Below are positions 1 to 11,636 of a stretch of 64,000 nucleotides of DNA, piece after piece. The stretch lies in the NCBI GenBank assembly GCA_951213105.1, contig OX578134.1:142041450-142105449 (forward strand), given 5' to 3'. Made by a program: the position numbers and the translations under genes. Every line of letters begins with the position of its first letter. Position 1 is the first letter of the stretch. The notes below the pieces were generated by a model, which saw nothing but the letters and a program-made list of their open reading frames with translations, was not told where the DNA came from and made no database searches. Origin of the DNA: Amaurobius ferox (taxonomy: Eukaryota > Arthropoda > Arachnida > Araneae > Amaurobiidae).

Positions 1-123
1 ACATCGTTTATATTCTAAACGACTACATTTATATTCTAAATGCGTATATCGTATTAAATTCAAGTATAGGAAATATATTATAGGAAGTGTTTTCTTTTTT
101 GCTTAAAAATGTTGGTGTGCGAC

Positions 124-441
124 ACCCCTAGCATATTAGGGACTCGGTAGCCCTGTGGTTAGCGCGCGGGAGTTGCACTCGGTAGGCCCGGGTTCGATTC
201 CCGCCACTGCCAAAACTGCCGCTGTGTTCACGCGGAGTACGATCACGTTAAACATGTGGGTCCGTAAGTCCTTCCGAGAGGTTGGTGGTAGGGGAAGATG
301 GGTACGGTGCCTGTGGATGCCTCCCCCACTGGGTTCCTGTCTAAATTGGATGGTACTTGCCGGCCGTCCAAACAGATACCTTACACCTTTCTGGTAGGTC
401 GGACGGTCTGGGTCTCAACAACAACAACCCCTAACATATTA
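124..441 (+). mobile_element. tRNA-derived SINE (family 1), full length, with TSDs
   Basis: The head is tRNA-like, with a box A-like stretch near 148-166 and a box B match GGTTCGATTCC at 191-201. A body of about 150 bp follows, then a 3' domain GGCCGTCC...GGACGGTCTGGG that can fold into an 8-bp stem, and an (AAC)n tail. The flanks are imperfect 15-bp target-site duplications, ACCCCTAGCATATTA at 124-138 and ACCCCTAACATATTA at 427-441, with one mismatch. A second copy lies near 34.1 kb. SINEs like this are transcribed by RNA polymerase III and moved by a partner LINE. The short open frames here are not genes. Confidence 0.85.
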
Positions 442-1469
442 AATATTGTAAACTATAAATTTTCTCATCCTTACTATTGAATAATCTGCCTTTGTATTAT
501 ATTTGAATTATATATCTTCTCAGAAATAGCTTTTTTAATACGTTCGCCTTTTGAATGATTTGGTGATGGCCATTGCTTTCCCCCCCAAATAATCGATTTT
601 GAAAACTCGATTTTTCAAATATTTTATCAATTGATTGACTCATGCACCACATTTCAAATCTCTGTTTCAGTTAAAAGAAGGAGTTCATGTGTAGAACATT
701 GTGTTGGGGAGAATCCTTTAAAAAATATTTTTGAAAAATTTGATAATCTCCTGGCATTTTATCAAATAATTGACCCGTGCACTAAATTTCCAGTTTCAGT
801 CTCACATAAAATAAAACATTTTTTTTTATTTATTTGGCAACCCGAACATTTTGTTGTGCAGATCCTCTAAAGTAGCAAACATTGGAAAACAGAAATTGTA
901 AACTTTTTTCTTTCGAAGGATATACCCTCTAACCAAATTTAATATCTCCTCTGAAATCACTTTTATTCAAATGGGCATGGTCACTTTACTATAGATAGTC
1001 TTGCACACTCACGGATTTGTTTTACAAAGTTGTGAGGCCTAAAACTTAAGCCTAAAACTTAAATGCGTATATTTTATTTTTATCTGTATTTATGTTTATC
1101 AATTACTCATACAGTATATATTCTACTTATAACACAGGAGGATTAATAATGAAATCATAATGCTTTGGGAAACTTTAAAAGATAAACTTTCAATAGGTGT
1201 TTGAAGTAAATATACTTTTAGAGTATTCTATTCTTACCCGTATGTACTTTGTATATTTTGGTCATAGGAATGTTTTGAAAAGTGTATTTTCTTTTAACAT
1301 TTCGTCTTACTATAATTATTTCGCATATGGATGGATTACTGATTTACTCTCACACTTCTATTTATCATTAATAATTTCAAAGAATAAAGTTAATTCACAT
1401 AGATAATATATACATTATCAAAATAATAACAGTAAATGTTTGAAAAATCAAACACGTGACGTCAGTACA
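442..1469. other. Unassigned AT-rich DNA
   Basis: This stretch has no coding signature and no repeat that I can match elsewhere in the window. Confidence 0.5.
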
Positions 1470-1760
1470 AGTAATAAACAAGAAAGATCAAGCATGCATA
1501 AGCATTGATTATGAAACACTTTCCAACTGAAATGTAATTTCATTTAAAAATTTCTAAAATGTGATACATTCAGTGGTCATATCTTTTACATTATCACAGT
1601 ACTACAGTAATTAATTATACTTAAATATTTAAAAATGTAGCGAAATATAAATCTTCAGATTCTTTATGCAAAATCAATGAATATTTCATTCATATAACTT
1701 GTATTCCAGACTCCAGAGCTAAATAATTTTGTGTGAAAAAAATTCAGCAATTCTTATGTA
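1470..1760 (-). repeat. Fragment of dispersed repeat family B (distal part)
   Basis: Read on the minus strand, this matches the distal part of the 1.45-kb units at 23.5-28.8 kb. One shared block is GGAAAGTGTTTCATAATCAA, followed by a 'gcatgcttgatctttcttgttt'-like stretch. It is diverged and truncated. Confidence 0.55.
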
Positions 1761-1920
1761 ATTCATCTTACAATCGCTTGAGATAATTGCATTCCGCATA
1801 TGTTACAATTAGGATTCGTTGAAAAAACAATATAAGTTTAGGGATCATTTAAAATCATAACTATTGTAATTGCATAGGCACGGAATTTAGATACACAGAT
1901 AATACACAGATACACAGCTA

Positions 1921-2778
1921 ATACATGTGCGTATGTGTATGTACTCAAAGTATTGGAATCGTGCCGAAGATCGGAACTCGAATTTTCAAAGGATCTACAC
2001 GTTCTGGGACTTCTAGAACACGAAAAATCTATTTTTAGGAAGACGTCTGTGTGTGTAAGGGTGTATCTGTGTATGTTTCTGTGTGTCTGTGTGGATATTA
2101 CATCCACTCTAATTGAAAAACTAATGGACTGAATTTCATACAATTTGGTAGGTATGTTTTTTGTGGGAAATCCTGATGTTCATTAGATTATAGTACGATT
2201 CGTAATAAAAGAATCTGCCTTCTTTGCGAAATGGCCGCAGAAATTGCCTTTATCCACTCTAGCTAAAACCTAATGGAACAAATTTAACAAAATTTGGTAT
2301 ATAATATTTCAATAACCTACAAGTGATTTATATACCAAATTTAACAAAATTTTGTATATAAATCATGTGTAGGTTATTCTAGTACAATTCGGGAAAAAGG
2401 AACGGGCTATTTTTGCGAAATGGCCGCAAAAATCGTTATATATAACAATAAAAGACTACGTGTGCTCAATTATATCAATTAAATTCCTATTTTATACGTG
2501 ATTTTTGACAACAAAAAGAATAAGACTAATCCCATTACTCTAGGACTAGCCGTTCTTGAGATATTCTAGTTTTTTCGCATTTTCGCTACGCCACTTTTGA
2601 CAATAAGTCCAGCTATCAAATGAGAACCAAATTTAAGTTTAACGTGTAAATTCAATGTCATTTAAAATACTTATTGTTGTTATTTTGTGCAGATAAACTC
2701 AAATTATTTTTGAAGAAATAAAGAGAACGAATATGAGTCTGCACGGAAAGACATGTGCTGTCCACATCAGAATTTTTA
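1921..2778 (+). mobile_element. Old copy of the helentron-like repeat (family A)
   Basis: This aligns along its whole length with the copies at 10.8, 41.9 and 42.7 kb. Shared landmarks are AAGTATTGGAATCGTGCCGA at the start, 'aaatggccgcaaaaatc' internally, 'actaggactagccgttct' late, and 'catgtgctg.ccacatcag' at the end. The (TCTG)n core has decayed to a GTGTGT-rich tract, and the hairpin at the left end is degraded, so this is the oldest copy in the window. Confidence 0.65.
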
Positions 2779-3169
2779 ATAATATTACAACAATGATTTA
2801 TAGAAGTAAACGGGTATTATTTTCAAGCCATTTCGAAAAAAATGTATGATCTATATTTAAAGATCCATCAAATTTTTGTCGAAGAAAATGTTCAACAAAT
2901 TTAAGCTGTGTTCCAAATTTTAACTCTCTAGGACATAAGAAAGTGCATTAAAAATGTCATCAAATAAGTATATCTTGAAGAGTTATATAAAATTAAAAAA
3001 AATGAAAAATTGTTATCTACCAAATTTATTTTTAAAATGTGATGCCTCTCTCATATGCAAAACGTTTAAACACTTGGAAAGATATTTATTATATAATATA
3101 TCTCTCTTTTCTTTCTGAAGGATATCCCAAAGTCAGAATTTAATTGAATTTGTTTTTTTCCCTATATTA

Positions 3170-3552
3170 AGTAATTTTTTATTAAAAAACTACTTAACAT
3201 ATTTCACTGAATTTTTTTTTATATATTCTATGAGATAATGCGAATATTTCCTAAAAATATCGAAGCAATTCGTGAATTTTAAATTTACTAAAAAATGTTT
3301 GAAAAATTAGGTCCCATAAGGTTCAATGTATTTCATTTTTTCAACCCGGGTTCAATAAATAACTAATTGGGTGATATTATTTCTTTATATTCCCATAGGT
3401 CCTACAGACCGTCTGAACGACATACTAAAATTCCATTTTGATAAAGTCATTTTTACGGCATTTATCGTGCTAACGGACAGACAGACAGACAGACAGACAG
3501 AATGAACAAAGTCATAAACACTTTTCAACTTTGTTGTACAGTGTTAATAATA
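3170..3552 (-). repeat. Repeat family B, proximal part with (CAGA)n core
   Basis: The (ACAG)n tract lies at about 3475-3501. On the minus strand the order is: an 'acaaagttgaaaagtgtttatgac' head, the (TCTG)n core, 'cagacggtctgtaggacctatggg', an 'acccgggtt' box, and an AT-rich tail. This is the same order as in the copies at 13.4, 23.5, 25.0 and 27.4 kb. Confidence 0.7.
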
Positions 3553-4125
3553 CATTTTTAAATATTTTGTAAAATTTTTTTTTATTTTCTTTCTGTAAAG
3601 CCTTGAATATCATGATCTCACCCATGCTACAAAAATGTGATGTCTTTCAAAAATATTTTCCGAAACTCTGTACTCCTTATTCCTTCGAAACTACCTTATT
3701 GAGAAACAGGCCCAATTTCCTACAGGACACTTATCGTAAATCGATATTCCAATCCATCACGATTCCGATTATTTTTTTACTCTTGTTGCAGTATCGATAT
3801 AAATTGTTAAATGCAACACCATTGCCTATCGCCTAAGATGTTGAAGAATAACCCTTTCAAGTTAAACTGTCAGTGGATTAAATAGACGCAATACCGTGCC
3901 CAACCATGTCACGCCTGAACAAATGTTTCTAATTGATGTTTAATGAAGTGGGTTCAATTCATTTTGTCACTGGAATCAATCAGAAACTCAGTTTAAATTC
4001 AAGGAGGCACTAGATTCATTCAGTCTTTTAATTAATGCCAACCAAGATCTGAAATAGTGATCGATAGATTGCTACAGTATTGATTTCGGAGGAACTGCTA
4101 AGGAAATGAATAAATGAGGTTTTGA
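3553..4125. other. Unassigned AT-rich DNA
   Basis: An open frame of 77 codons lies at 3603-3836, but it shows no recognisable domain and no codon signal that I can see. Confidence 0.45.
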
Positions 4126-4218
4126 TGTAGCATAATTACGATGTGGCACAATTGCAATATAGACAAATTGCAGTGTAGCATGATCGCAGTGTATCACAAT
4201 TGCAGTATAACACAATTT
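4126..4218 (+). repeat. Degenerate 15-18-bp minisatellite
   Basis: About five to six imperfect units resemble GTGTAGCACAATTGCA: 'gatgtggcacaattgca', 'gtgtagcatgatcgca', 'gtgtatcacaattgca' and others. Confidence 0.6.
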
Positions 4219-6673
4219 TTATTTATCCTAATTTACTCTAATTTTGCACATATATACTTCTGCTCCTATCTTTATTTACATCAGACATATCTATATAACA
4301 ATGGTTCGTTGCCATACGTTGTTGACATTATAACTAAGGTCGTGGTTATATGTGTTTTAAAGAATTTCTTCAGAAAATGTACATTTACCAGAAAATAATT
4401 GGACTAACATTTGATATTCGTTGCACGAGGTCAAAATATATTTTCATGGGTATATCTAATTTCTAATAGCATTGATTATAACCATGTAATGTACAGATTG
4501 CATACACACACACACAAAATGCTATCCTAAAATAGAACATTTGCATTTCTTAAACATTAAAATACCAAAATTAAGTAAAATGAGTTTTGGTGAAGTGAAT
4601 ATGAGATTTGCATGGGCTATTTCTGATTGCAAAGTAAAAAGTAAACGTGTTAAAGGAAAACCAATTTCATACATTTGTGAACATATATAGCTTTAAGAAA
4701 CATAATTATTGTATTAAATCATTAATGAGGACGATATAGTCACGTGACCAATAAATATGGGCATAAAGTACATATAACTATCGTTTGGTGTAAATTTCAA
4801 TTAGAGAAAAGTAACACCTACTGTGTAAGTGATTTTTATGCGAATTAATGAAATGCTTATAAAATGAACAGCGAATTAATGAAATGCTTATAAAATACTA
4901 TGTAGAGTGGTAAAAAGAAGATGCGTATTGTCAAACAATCCGTAGTGCAGTTGCAAGTGTAGCTCACATGGCAGGCAGTAGTACTATTAACTGTTAAATA
5001 TATCTTGAATATCTCGTATCGAACTTCCTAAACCACAATTTTACAAATCACTATGAAAACCAATAAATCCAGTTCTACCACGTAGATGGCATATTTTTTA
5101 GCTGGGTTCATGGTGAACGATACTGAAAAGGTTGAATTTATAGTCACAGAATCCAACAGTAAAGGTTATTTCTAAAGTTGAGATTGCACTGCACTACATT
5201 TTGCTGTAGTTGGCTCTTAAACAACACCACTGTAGAAACTACAGTGGATGGATATTAGGGAAGATTAATCGTAGTTTAGAGACAAACATGATTACACACT
5301 ACAGATATGTAATTACTAGTTTAGAGGATCCTTGTTTACTGCCTAAGTATTGAATATCTGTCGTCTAACTGGACACCATAGTCTTTCTTACCAATTATGT
5401 TTCGCTTGAAAATATGGCACAGAACAACATACGGCTCTGAAGGAACTTCTGTAGTATTTTGACCTTTACCTGAAGTTTTATCTTCATCTTCTATTATTTG
5501 TGTTCATTTCAATTTTTATTGTAACCACCAATAAATGGTTCAGTTATCAAAATTTGTTCCTTTTTTGTGTGGTGATTCTTCGGCATTCAACGAAAATTCA
5601 ACTTTGAAATTCTTGCCCATGTTTCATATTCGTTTATAAAGATATATAGCAATGTTTTTATTTTTTGTTTATTCAGGAACATATTTTGCTTTTAAATTCA
5701 AACGGTAGAACTACTTTTATGACAACAGCGAGTCATAAACACACTTTTTTCGCCGATACGAAAGAATGGCGTCTTTCTCATTACGTAAAAATAAACATCA
5801 ATTAGTTGGTCTTTCCACACTAATTGGGGGTGCATTTCATGGCGAAAAATGCGTCAAGGATGGCGACACTGTTGTTTAATGTGTCCTTCAGTTAGTCACA
5901 TAGACGTTATTTATGGCGCACAACAAATGACATCTGTGTTTAGGATATTCGCAAGACTAAGACCATTCTACGAAACCATCAAGGCATTATAAAAGATATG
6001 ATGACGGACAGTTTTAAAATGTTAAGCAAAATCATATACTAGGAAATCGAATACCAGGACCTTAATATCGAAAAAAAATATATACCGATCTAATTTTTTT
6101 GATATTTTGATACCGGTATTGATACAAAAATATTGGTATTCCGGTATTTCCATGATTTCATAATTATAAAATTGTTAGTATGAAAAAATAAGTATTATTA
6201 TTTTCTCTTTTTCATTTTTAACGTACTAATTGTTGGAATTAATGTCTTTCATTGTATCATCTTATGCAGATGCGTTAATTCATCTTTCTTCATTTAAGTG
6301 AATTAAAAGACTTTGTAACCGTATTATCATTTCATTACTTTGTTAATTGTTTGAGAATAAAGCACATATTTAACATTTTTAGTTCTATTTTGTATTAATT
6401 CATCATATCAACATTAATAGGCAATTTTTTATTTTAGAGATTAAAGATATTACTTCTGAAATGGATTTAAAGTCATAGTACTTTAGTCGAAAAGCTTAAT
6501 ATTTTGACCAATATTTCATATGAATGATTTGTATGCACTACTGCATCATATAAAACATCGCTTAAGAATATGGTCATTATTTCTTGATGTTGTCATTTTA
6601 CGGTTGAGATGTATATTTTGCTGTTACTATAAGTTATATCTTTTCTATGCAGATAGATTCGAAGATAATATAG
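4219..6673. other. Unassigned AT-rich DNA with one short duplication
   Basis: The block GCGAATTAATGAAATGCTTA (plus 'taaaat') is repeated in direct orientation about 32 bp apart near 4839-4897. Otherwise I see no gene or element in this stretch. Confidence 0.5.
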
Positions 6674-6913
6674 CCTGTAAATATGTCGAAAACCCAGACC
6701 ACCCAACTGAACTAGTGGTTTACAACAACAGTTTGGGTGGCCGGGAACGAAACCTGTAAATATGTGTTGAAGACCCAGACCGTCCGACTCATCCTTAAGA
6801 TATAGAGCAGCTATTTGAATGGCCGGATCCTGTAAATATGTAAAAAATCCAGACCACACGACAGATCCCAAGGCTTACTGTAGCTATATGTGTGGCTGGG
6901 CCTGTAAATATGT
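6674..6913 (-). repeat. Array of three different SINE-tail hairpin modules separated by identical 13-bp repeats
   Basis: The 13-mer CCTGTAAATATGT occurs exactly four times, at 6674-6686, 6753-6765, 6829-6841 and 6901-6913. Between the copies lie three modules of 66, 63 and 59 bp, all in minus orientation. Each carries 'CAGACC' at one end and a GGCC or GCC stem half near the other. Their stem halves differ: ACCC/GGGT, an imperfect GTCC type, and ACAC/GTGT. All three resemble the 3' domain of SINE family 1 but lack the tRNA head. The 13-mer behaves like a target-site duplication that was regenerated at each insertion. Confidence 0.8.
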
Positions 6914-8243
6914 TTAAAAACTTTCTTAGTTGCTTCTGTTAAGTAGGTAACCTGCTTAGCAGAATGTTTCTTATACAGTTCAAGAAACGGTAAGTGGTGT
7001 TAAAAATATTACAAATAAAAATGGCAGAACATATTATAACTTGATAAAAACGAATAATCAATGTAAAATAATCAAAAAATAATTGCAGTATATTTTAAAA
7101 CACACATTTTCATTTTTGTGTTCTGCAAAATTTGAAATATGAGGGCTTAACTTTTTTTAAAAAAAGAAAGAAGAAAATCGGTTATTAGGGCATATATCGT
7201 AATTAAAGGATAATACAAGCAATATATCAATGTACTTCCAGATGATATTGACAACAGCACTCTCAGTAACAAAATTTGGCAATTTGCCCTTATATCTTTG
7301 GAAATTATGAGAGATGCAATAAAAACGTCAATTAGAAAGTTATAGAGCATCTCTAACTTGCTAAAAACCCTATTTAATGTAATACAAGAACCCTATATAC
7401 GTAACGTATAGTTTAACGTAAAGTATTTTCAATACGCTCACCGTCTGTCACAATACATTTTTCTATGCAGGAAATCACTCGCTACTATACTTTCAACTGC
7501 ATTATTGGTGAATGTGAAACAGTACGAAAGCTATAAGTGTAGTGCTACGCAGCTCCCTCTACGTTTCGGCTGAATTCTCTTCTCCCTATAGAATTACCAT
7601 CTCGAAATAGTAATCATCATGCGAATATCCTGTCATGATCTTTTTAAAAAATGTATAACTTTTTACTATTTCGATGATGATATTCAAATTTGTAATTATT
7701 TTTTTCTTTATATCAAAGATTCCGATATAAGAGTGTCAACTTCCAAATTTTGACGCCAGGGGCACAACTGTCAGTCTCATCTGGCAGCGCATAGTCGTTT
7801 TTCTATACCGATGCCTCATTTAATTAGCTCCAACTCCCATCGCTGCGATCTCTAGAGGTTCATAAATATAAAAAGTTATTTTATGCCCACTCTATACTTC
7901 AAACATATTGTATTCCACTTAAACACCTAACATATTTTTCCGAATATTGATGTCAGTTGGTTATATTTTTTGCATTGCAGAAAAGGTACAAAACATTTTT
8001 GAGCAACACATTGTGAGCGATTTTTTTCCTAATTTAATAGACCAAGTCTAAGTTTAGCGACAGATAACATTTGGTAAGATCTAGATAAAAAGGGATGTCC
8101 TCAGTGGAGAATTTTTGAAGGACAGCAGACTCATATTTGTGTTACATGGTAGTAAAATTATAAACACCTATTATGTGCAATTTTTCAAGCTTAAATACAG
8201 TAAGAATATAACCCCTAGACTTGTTGCTTAAATTCACTTATTC
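6914..8243. other. Unassigned AT-rich DNA
   Basis: There is a weak imperfect inverted match between 'gaaatagtaatcatcatgcgaatatc' near 7604-7628 and 'actatttcgatgatgatattc' near 7667-7686. I see no gene or classifiable repeat. Confidence 0.45.
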
Positions 8244-8362
8244 TAATGACTAGCTTCTTAAGCAAGACCGCCATGACCAACTTATTAATCATTACCACCA
8301 TGTATGGCTTATTAATTTCTACCGCCATATATAGCTTCTTAAGCATTACCATGTGTTGGCTT
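8244..8362 (+). repeat. Degenerate ~27-bp minisatellite
   Basis: Four imperfect units follow the pattern 'tagcttcttaagcaagaccgccatga' / 'ggcttattaatttctaccgccatata'. The unit length is near a multiple of three, so the repeat reads through as an 80-codon open frame that I do not consider a gene. Confidence 0.6.
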
Positions 8363-8981
8363 GAGCTATATATGTCCCCAAAAGTCAATTTTGATTATTG
8401 TAGAATTTATTACCATCTTATATTCCACAGTTTTCATGCAGCTCTATTAAAATGCTTGTTTAGAGTGATGTATCTTTTTTTCTACTAGAGACTAAAAAGT
8501 AAAGTAACATATTTTTAGCTTCAATATCGATAAAAAAAATAAAACTTTCTGAAACGTGTTTTCTGTAAGTTTAAAATGCGAAACAAAATTTAGCTATACA
8601 TACTGCGTAATAGTAAAAAGTAGAATTTTGAGATACTTTTCTTTTTCTATTTACCCTTGATATCCTCTCTTCCTCAAATTTCAGAAGTACATAGCCATTT
8701 CCAGAAAATCCCATGATTATTGTTTTCCATAACGTGAAGCTATAAGCACAATTCTTGTTTTACACTTGCTCGTAACATTTCGTATTCGAAAAGACAAAGA
8801 TTATTTATTTTGCGTATAAAAAGTCTTATTCATGATATTACATCGTGAAAGTACTTAAGCGAAATTTTCAACGACTTCGCTGTTTGCGGAAACCCATACA
8901 GTACTTCTCTGTAGTAGTTTTAACTGAGATACTTTCTTTTAAAAATTTTGCATCCAGCAGTTTTTAAAATACATGTTACAG
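8363..8981. other. Unassigned AT-rich DNA
   Basis: I see nothing coding or repetitive here. Confidence 0.45.
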
Positions 8982-9215
8982 AATGCAAAGAACTGATAAT
9001 GCGCTTTTATGCGCTCGGCTGCCGTATTGCGAGTTCGAGTCACACCTGCTATCATGGATGTTGCGTTGTCAGGCGTACTGTGTTCTGCCCCCACTGGTGC
9101 GCCAGGGCAATGCCTTGTGGTGGATAGATGGTTAAATGGTTTACGATTCCGGCCGATGTATAGGCGAATGGTTGAATGTATCAAGTGGCTGGTGATTAGC
9201 TAATAAATAAATATA
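8982..9215 (+). mobile_element. tRNA-derived SINE (family 2)
   Basis: A box B-like GAGTTCGAGTCAC lies at about 9031-9043, followed by 'ctatcatggatgttgcgttgtcaggcg', then 'ggttaaatggtttacgattc.ggc.gatgtataggc' and an (AATA)n tail. It matches the copy at 17.4-17.7 kb over most of its length, but its 5' part is truncated or diverged. The body differs from family 1, so this is a separate SINE family. Confidence 0.7.
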
Positions 9216-10744
9216 CTTCCATAGTAATGATATTAAACCTACATCCTACATTTTATGATTTTTCGGGGAGATAATATAAGTGATACGAAAGTCATAACTG
9301 GTTTAAAAAGCTGGAATCATATATCTAAGTTAGTGTTTTTCCTTATGTTTGAATCCATAACACCTCTGACCAATTAAAAATTTTTGCGAGTCCCCTATGC
9401 ATAACATTGCAGCAATAAATATCGCAAAACTATCGGTAGACAAAACCGTACGGTTATTTAATATGTTTTGGAATAAAAAGTAATAATCACGCTGACCTCA
9501 TTGCGCTTGTAGCATTGAAGGATCCCCAGAGCACCACAGCACACCGGTAAAAAACCACTGATCTAAGAAACAATGTTTTGGATATCATGAAGTTTTACAA
9601 AAGTCAGGCACCACTGATTCTAAGGCCTGCATGTTAAATCTTAGGAACACAATTTTGGATATAATGAAAGTAATACAAAAGTCCGGCACTATGCCTTCTA
9701 AGAGTTCTTTGAATCCGTGCTAGTCGTACTAGGGTTACATTTAGACCTCCGACATCAGTAACCTATAGGGTAGATTTGTTCGAATATCATTGTAAAAAAC
9801 GTTGCTACTTTTACCGGTAATCGAACCATGGGTCTTAGTACTGCCCAGTTTAGTCTCTATGATTATAGTGGATCGGAGTCCCAAGCTGGTATCGTCGAAG
9901 TGGACTTCAATTAGGTGACTAGAATTGTTTCAAGAGCGTAATAGACACCATTTTGCAGGCCGAAACAGAACATCCAAAACAGTATGCATCCTTAACAAAG
10001 AGCGAACTTCGGAGAATCAAGTGATGATCAATTCAAAGGAGATAGGACATATACAATGAAAAACTTTGCCAGCAAATGGTACCGTGCATTGAATACCAAC
10101 CACAAATATCATAACGGAACGATAATAGGTATTTCTCCAGTCCATGAAGAGAGGGTGAGCTGGCTATGAGAATGAAATCTTAAGCACTGATACAAGATTT
10201 AAAAAAAACAGAGATGAAATATATGAACTGTCGCATGACATGTTGCCATTTCGAATGCAAACGCTAATCAAGTTAATAAGCACTTTAAATGCATCCACGA
10301 GCACCAATTGGAACCCACACATAGTTAAACAGCGTGCATCCCCTCCTTCACCAACAACAAATCAGAGAAGGTGGTATGACACCTCAGGCGTAAAGGAAAA
10401 AGTGGTTCCACAGAATTCGAGAAGTGTCGGCAGATTCAATTTTCGACAGCATTCTAGAAACACGTAAATTTAGGAGTATAAAAAAACTCCTGCTTATCAT
10501 ACAAAAGAAAATGTGGATCATCAATTTGATGAGTGACCGCAGTGTGTGTGAAGTGAATACAAGTGGCGTATTAAGTATACACAGGCATCCATCATACTGT
10601 TTTCTGGGCTAAATGCCACTGTTCAAAATGAGGTAATTGTGCAAATTTCACTTGTTAATAGTGATCACGAAGGGCACTTAACATAATATATATCGATTAA
10701 TTATCAGTACTTGAGTAGGAACTCAACTCTGATTAAAGAAATAT
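9216..10744. other. Unassigned DNA with a weak ~100-bp direct repeat
   Basis: The block 'accactgatctaagaaacaatgttttggatatcatgaa' near 9556 recurs in diverged form near 9626 ('accactgattctaaggcc...aacacaattttggatataatgaa'). The part at 10.0-10.6 kb is less AT-rich than its surroundings but shows no recognisable protein. Confidence 0.4.
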
Positions 10745-10830
10745 TGCGTTTCGAAAACTCCAATTGTGATTTTCGGTATGATTCCAATACTTTCCCTATA
10801 CATTACCATGTATTGCAGGGAAAGTAAAAA
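10745..10830 (-). mobile_element. Terminal fragment of the helentron-like repeat (family A)
   Basis: This repeats the left-terminal hairpin and first ~50 bp of the family, 807 bp from the same feature in the adjoining full copy. The two are therefore head-to-tail neighbours. Confidence 0.7.
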
Positions 10831-11452
10831 TCTGATGTGGGCAGCACATGACTTTCCCTGCAAACTTATATCCACGTTCTATTTATTTCAATTAAATGTA
10901 ATTAACTTTTAATTGAAATTACGTTCTCATTCGGTAACCGGGCTTATTTTCAAAGGTGGCGTAGGGAAAGTACGAAAAACTAAAATATCTCGAGAACGGC
11001 TAGTCCTAGTGTAATGGGGTTGGTCTTATTCTTTTCGTCGTTAAACATTACATATTAAACGGGCATTTAATGGATATATCTGAGAATACCTAGTTCTTTA
11101 GTTTAGATTTTGAAGATTTTTGCGGGCCGTTTTGCAAAAAAAGGCAGGTTATTTTTTTCCGAATCGTACCAAAATCTAATCAGCACCAGGGTGACCTATA
11201 CGTGACTCATCTACCGAGTTTTGTGAAATTCGGTCCATTAGTTTTTCAGCTAGAGTGGATACAAGCTTTTGCGGGCCATTTCGCAAAAAAAGGCGGGTTC
11301 TTTTATTCCGAATCGTACCCAAAACTAATCAGCACTAGCCCCGCCCACAAGTGACTTACCTACCAAATTTTGTGAAATTCAGTCGATTAGTTTTTTAGTT
11401 ACAGTGGATACAAAATCTGCACAGACAGACAGACAGACACACAGACAGACAC

Positions 11453-11483
<31 letters not shown>

Positions 11484-11636
11484 CACAGACACACGCACAG
11501 ACGTCACGCTAAAAATGGTTTTTTCGTATTCTAGCGGTCTCGAAACGTGTAGATCCGTCGAAAACTCGAGTTGTGATTTTCGGCATGATTCCAATACTTT
11601 CCCTATACATTACCATGTATTGCAGGGAAAGTAAAA
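10824..11636 (-). mobile_element. Helentron-like non-autonomous repeat (family A), full copy
   Basis: The copy is about 810 bp. Subterminal inverted repeats of about 12-13 bp (ACTTTCCCTGCAA / TTGCAGGGAAAGT) lie at both ends. One end also carries a hairpin, ACTTTCCCT..ATACAT-ggta-ATGTAT AGGGAAAGT. The core is a (CAGA)n microsatellite at about 11421-11495. No coding capacity is seen. Subterminal inverted repeats, one end hairpin, a (GTCT)-type microsatellite core and tandem copies are traits known for helentron-derived elements such as DINE-1/mini-me; assigning this family there is my inference. Confidence 0.7.

Noticed and set aside
155..397. 80-codon frame in the first SINE and a true tRNA gene at 141-215
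   Set aside because: The frame is the SINE body. The tRNA-like head has boxes A and B but is continuous with the SINE body and TSDs, and does not show a clean cloverleaf with discriminator and terminator.
6674..6913. CRISPR-like array (13-bp repeats, ~60-bp spacers)
   Set aside because: The 'spacers' are related hairpin modules and the repeats match unduplicated target sequence types that differ at each locus. There are no cas genes and the context is eukaryotic.
11379..11634. Cys/Ser/Val-rich frames through the (TCTG)n cores (also at 41961, 42776 and 27405)
   Set aside because: The periodic CLSV or TDRQ pattern comes from the tetranucleotide repeat inside non-coding family A/B elements.
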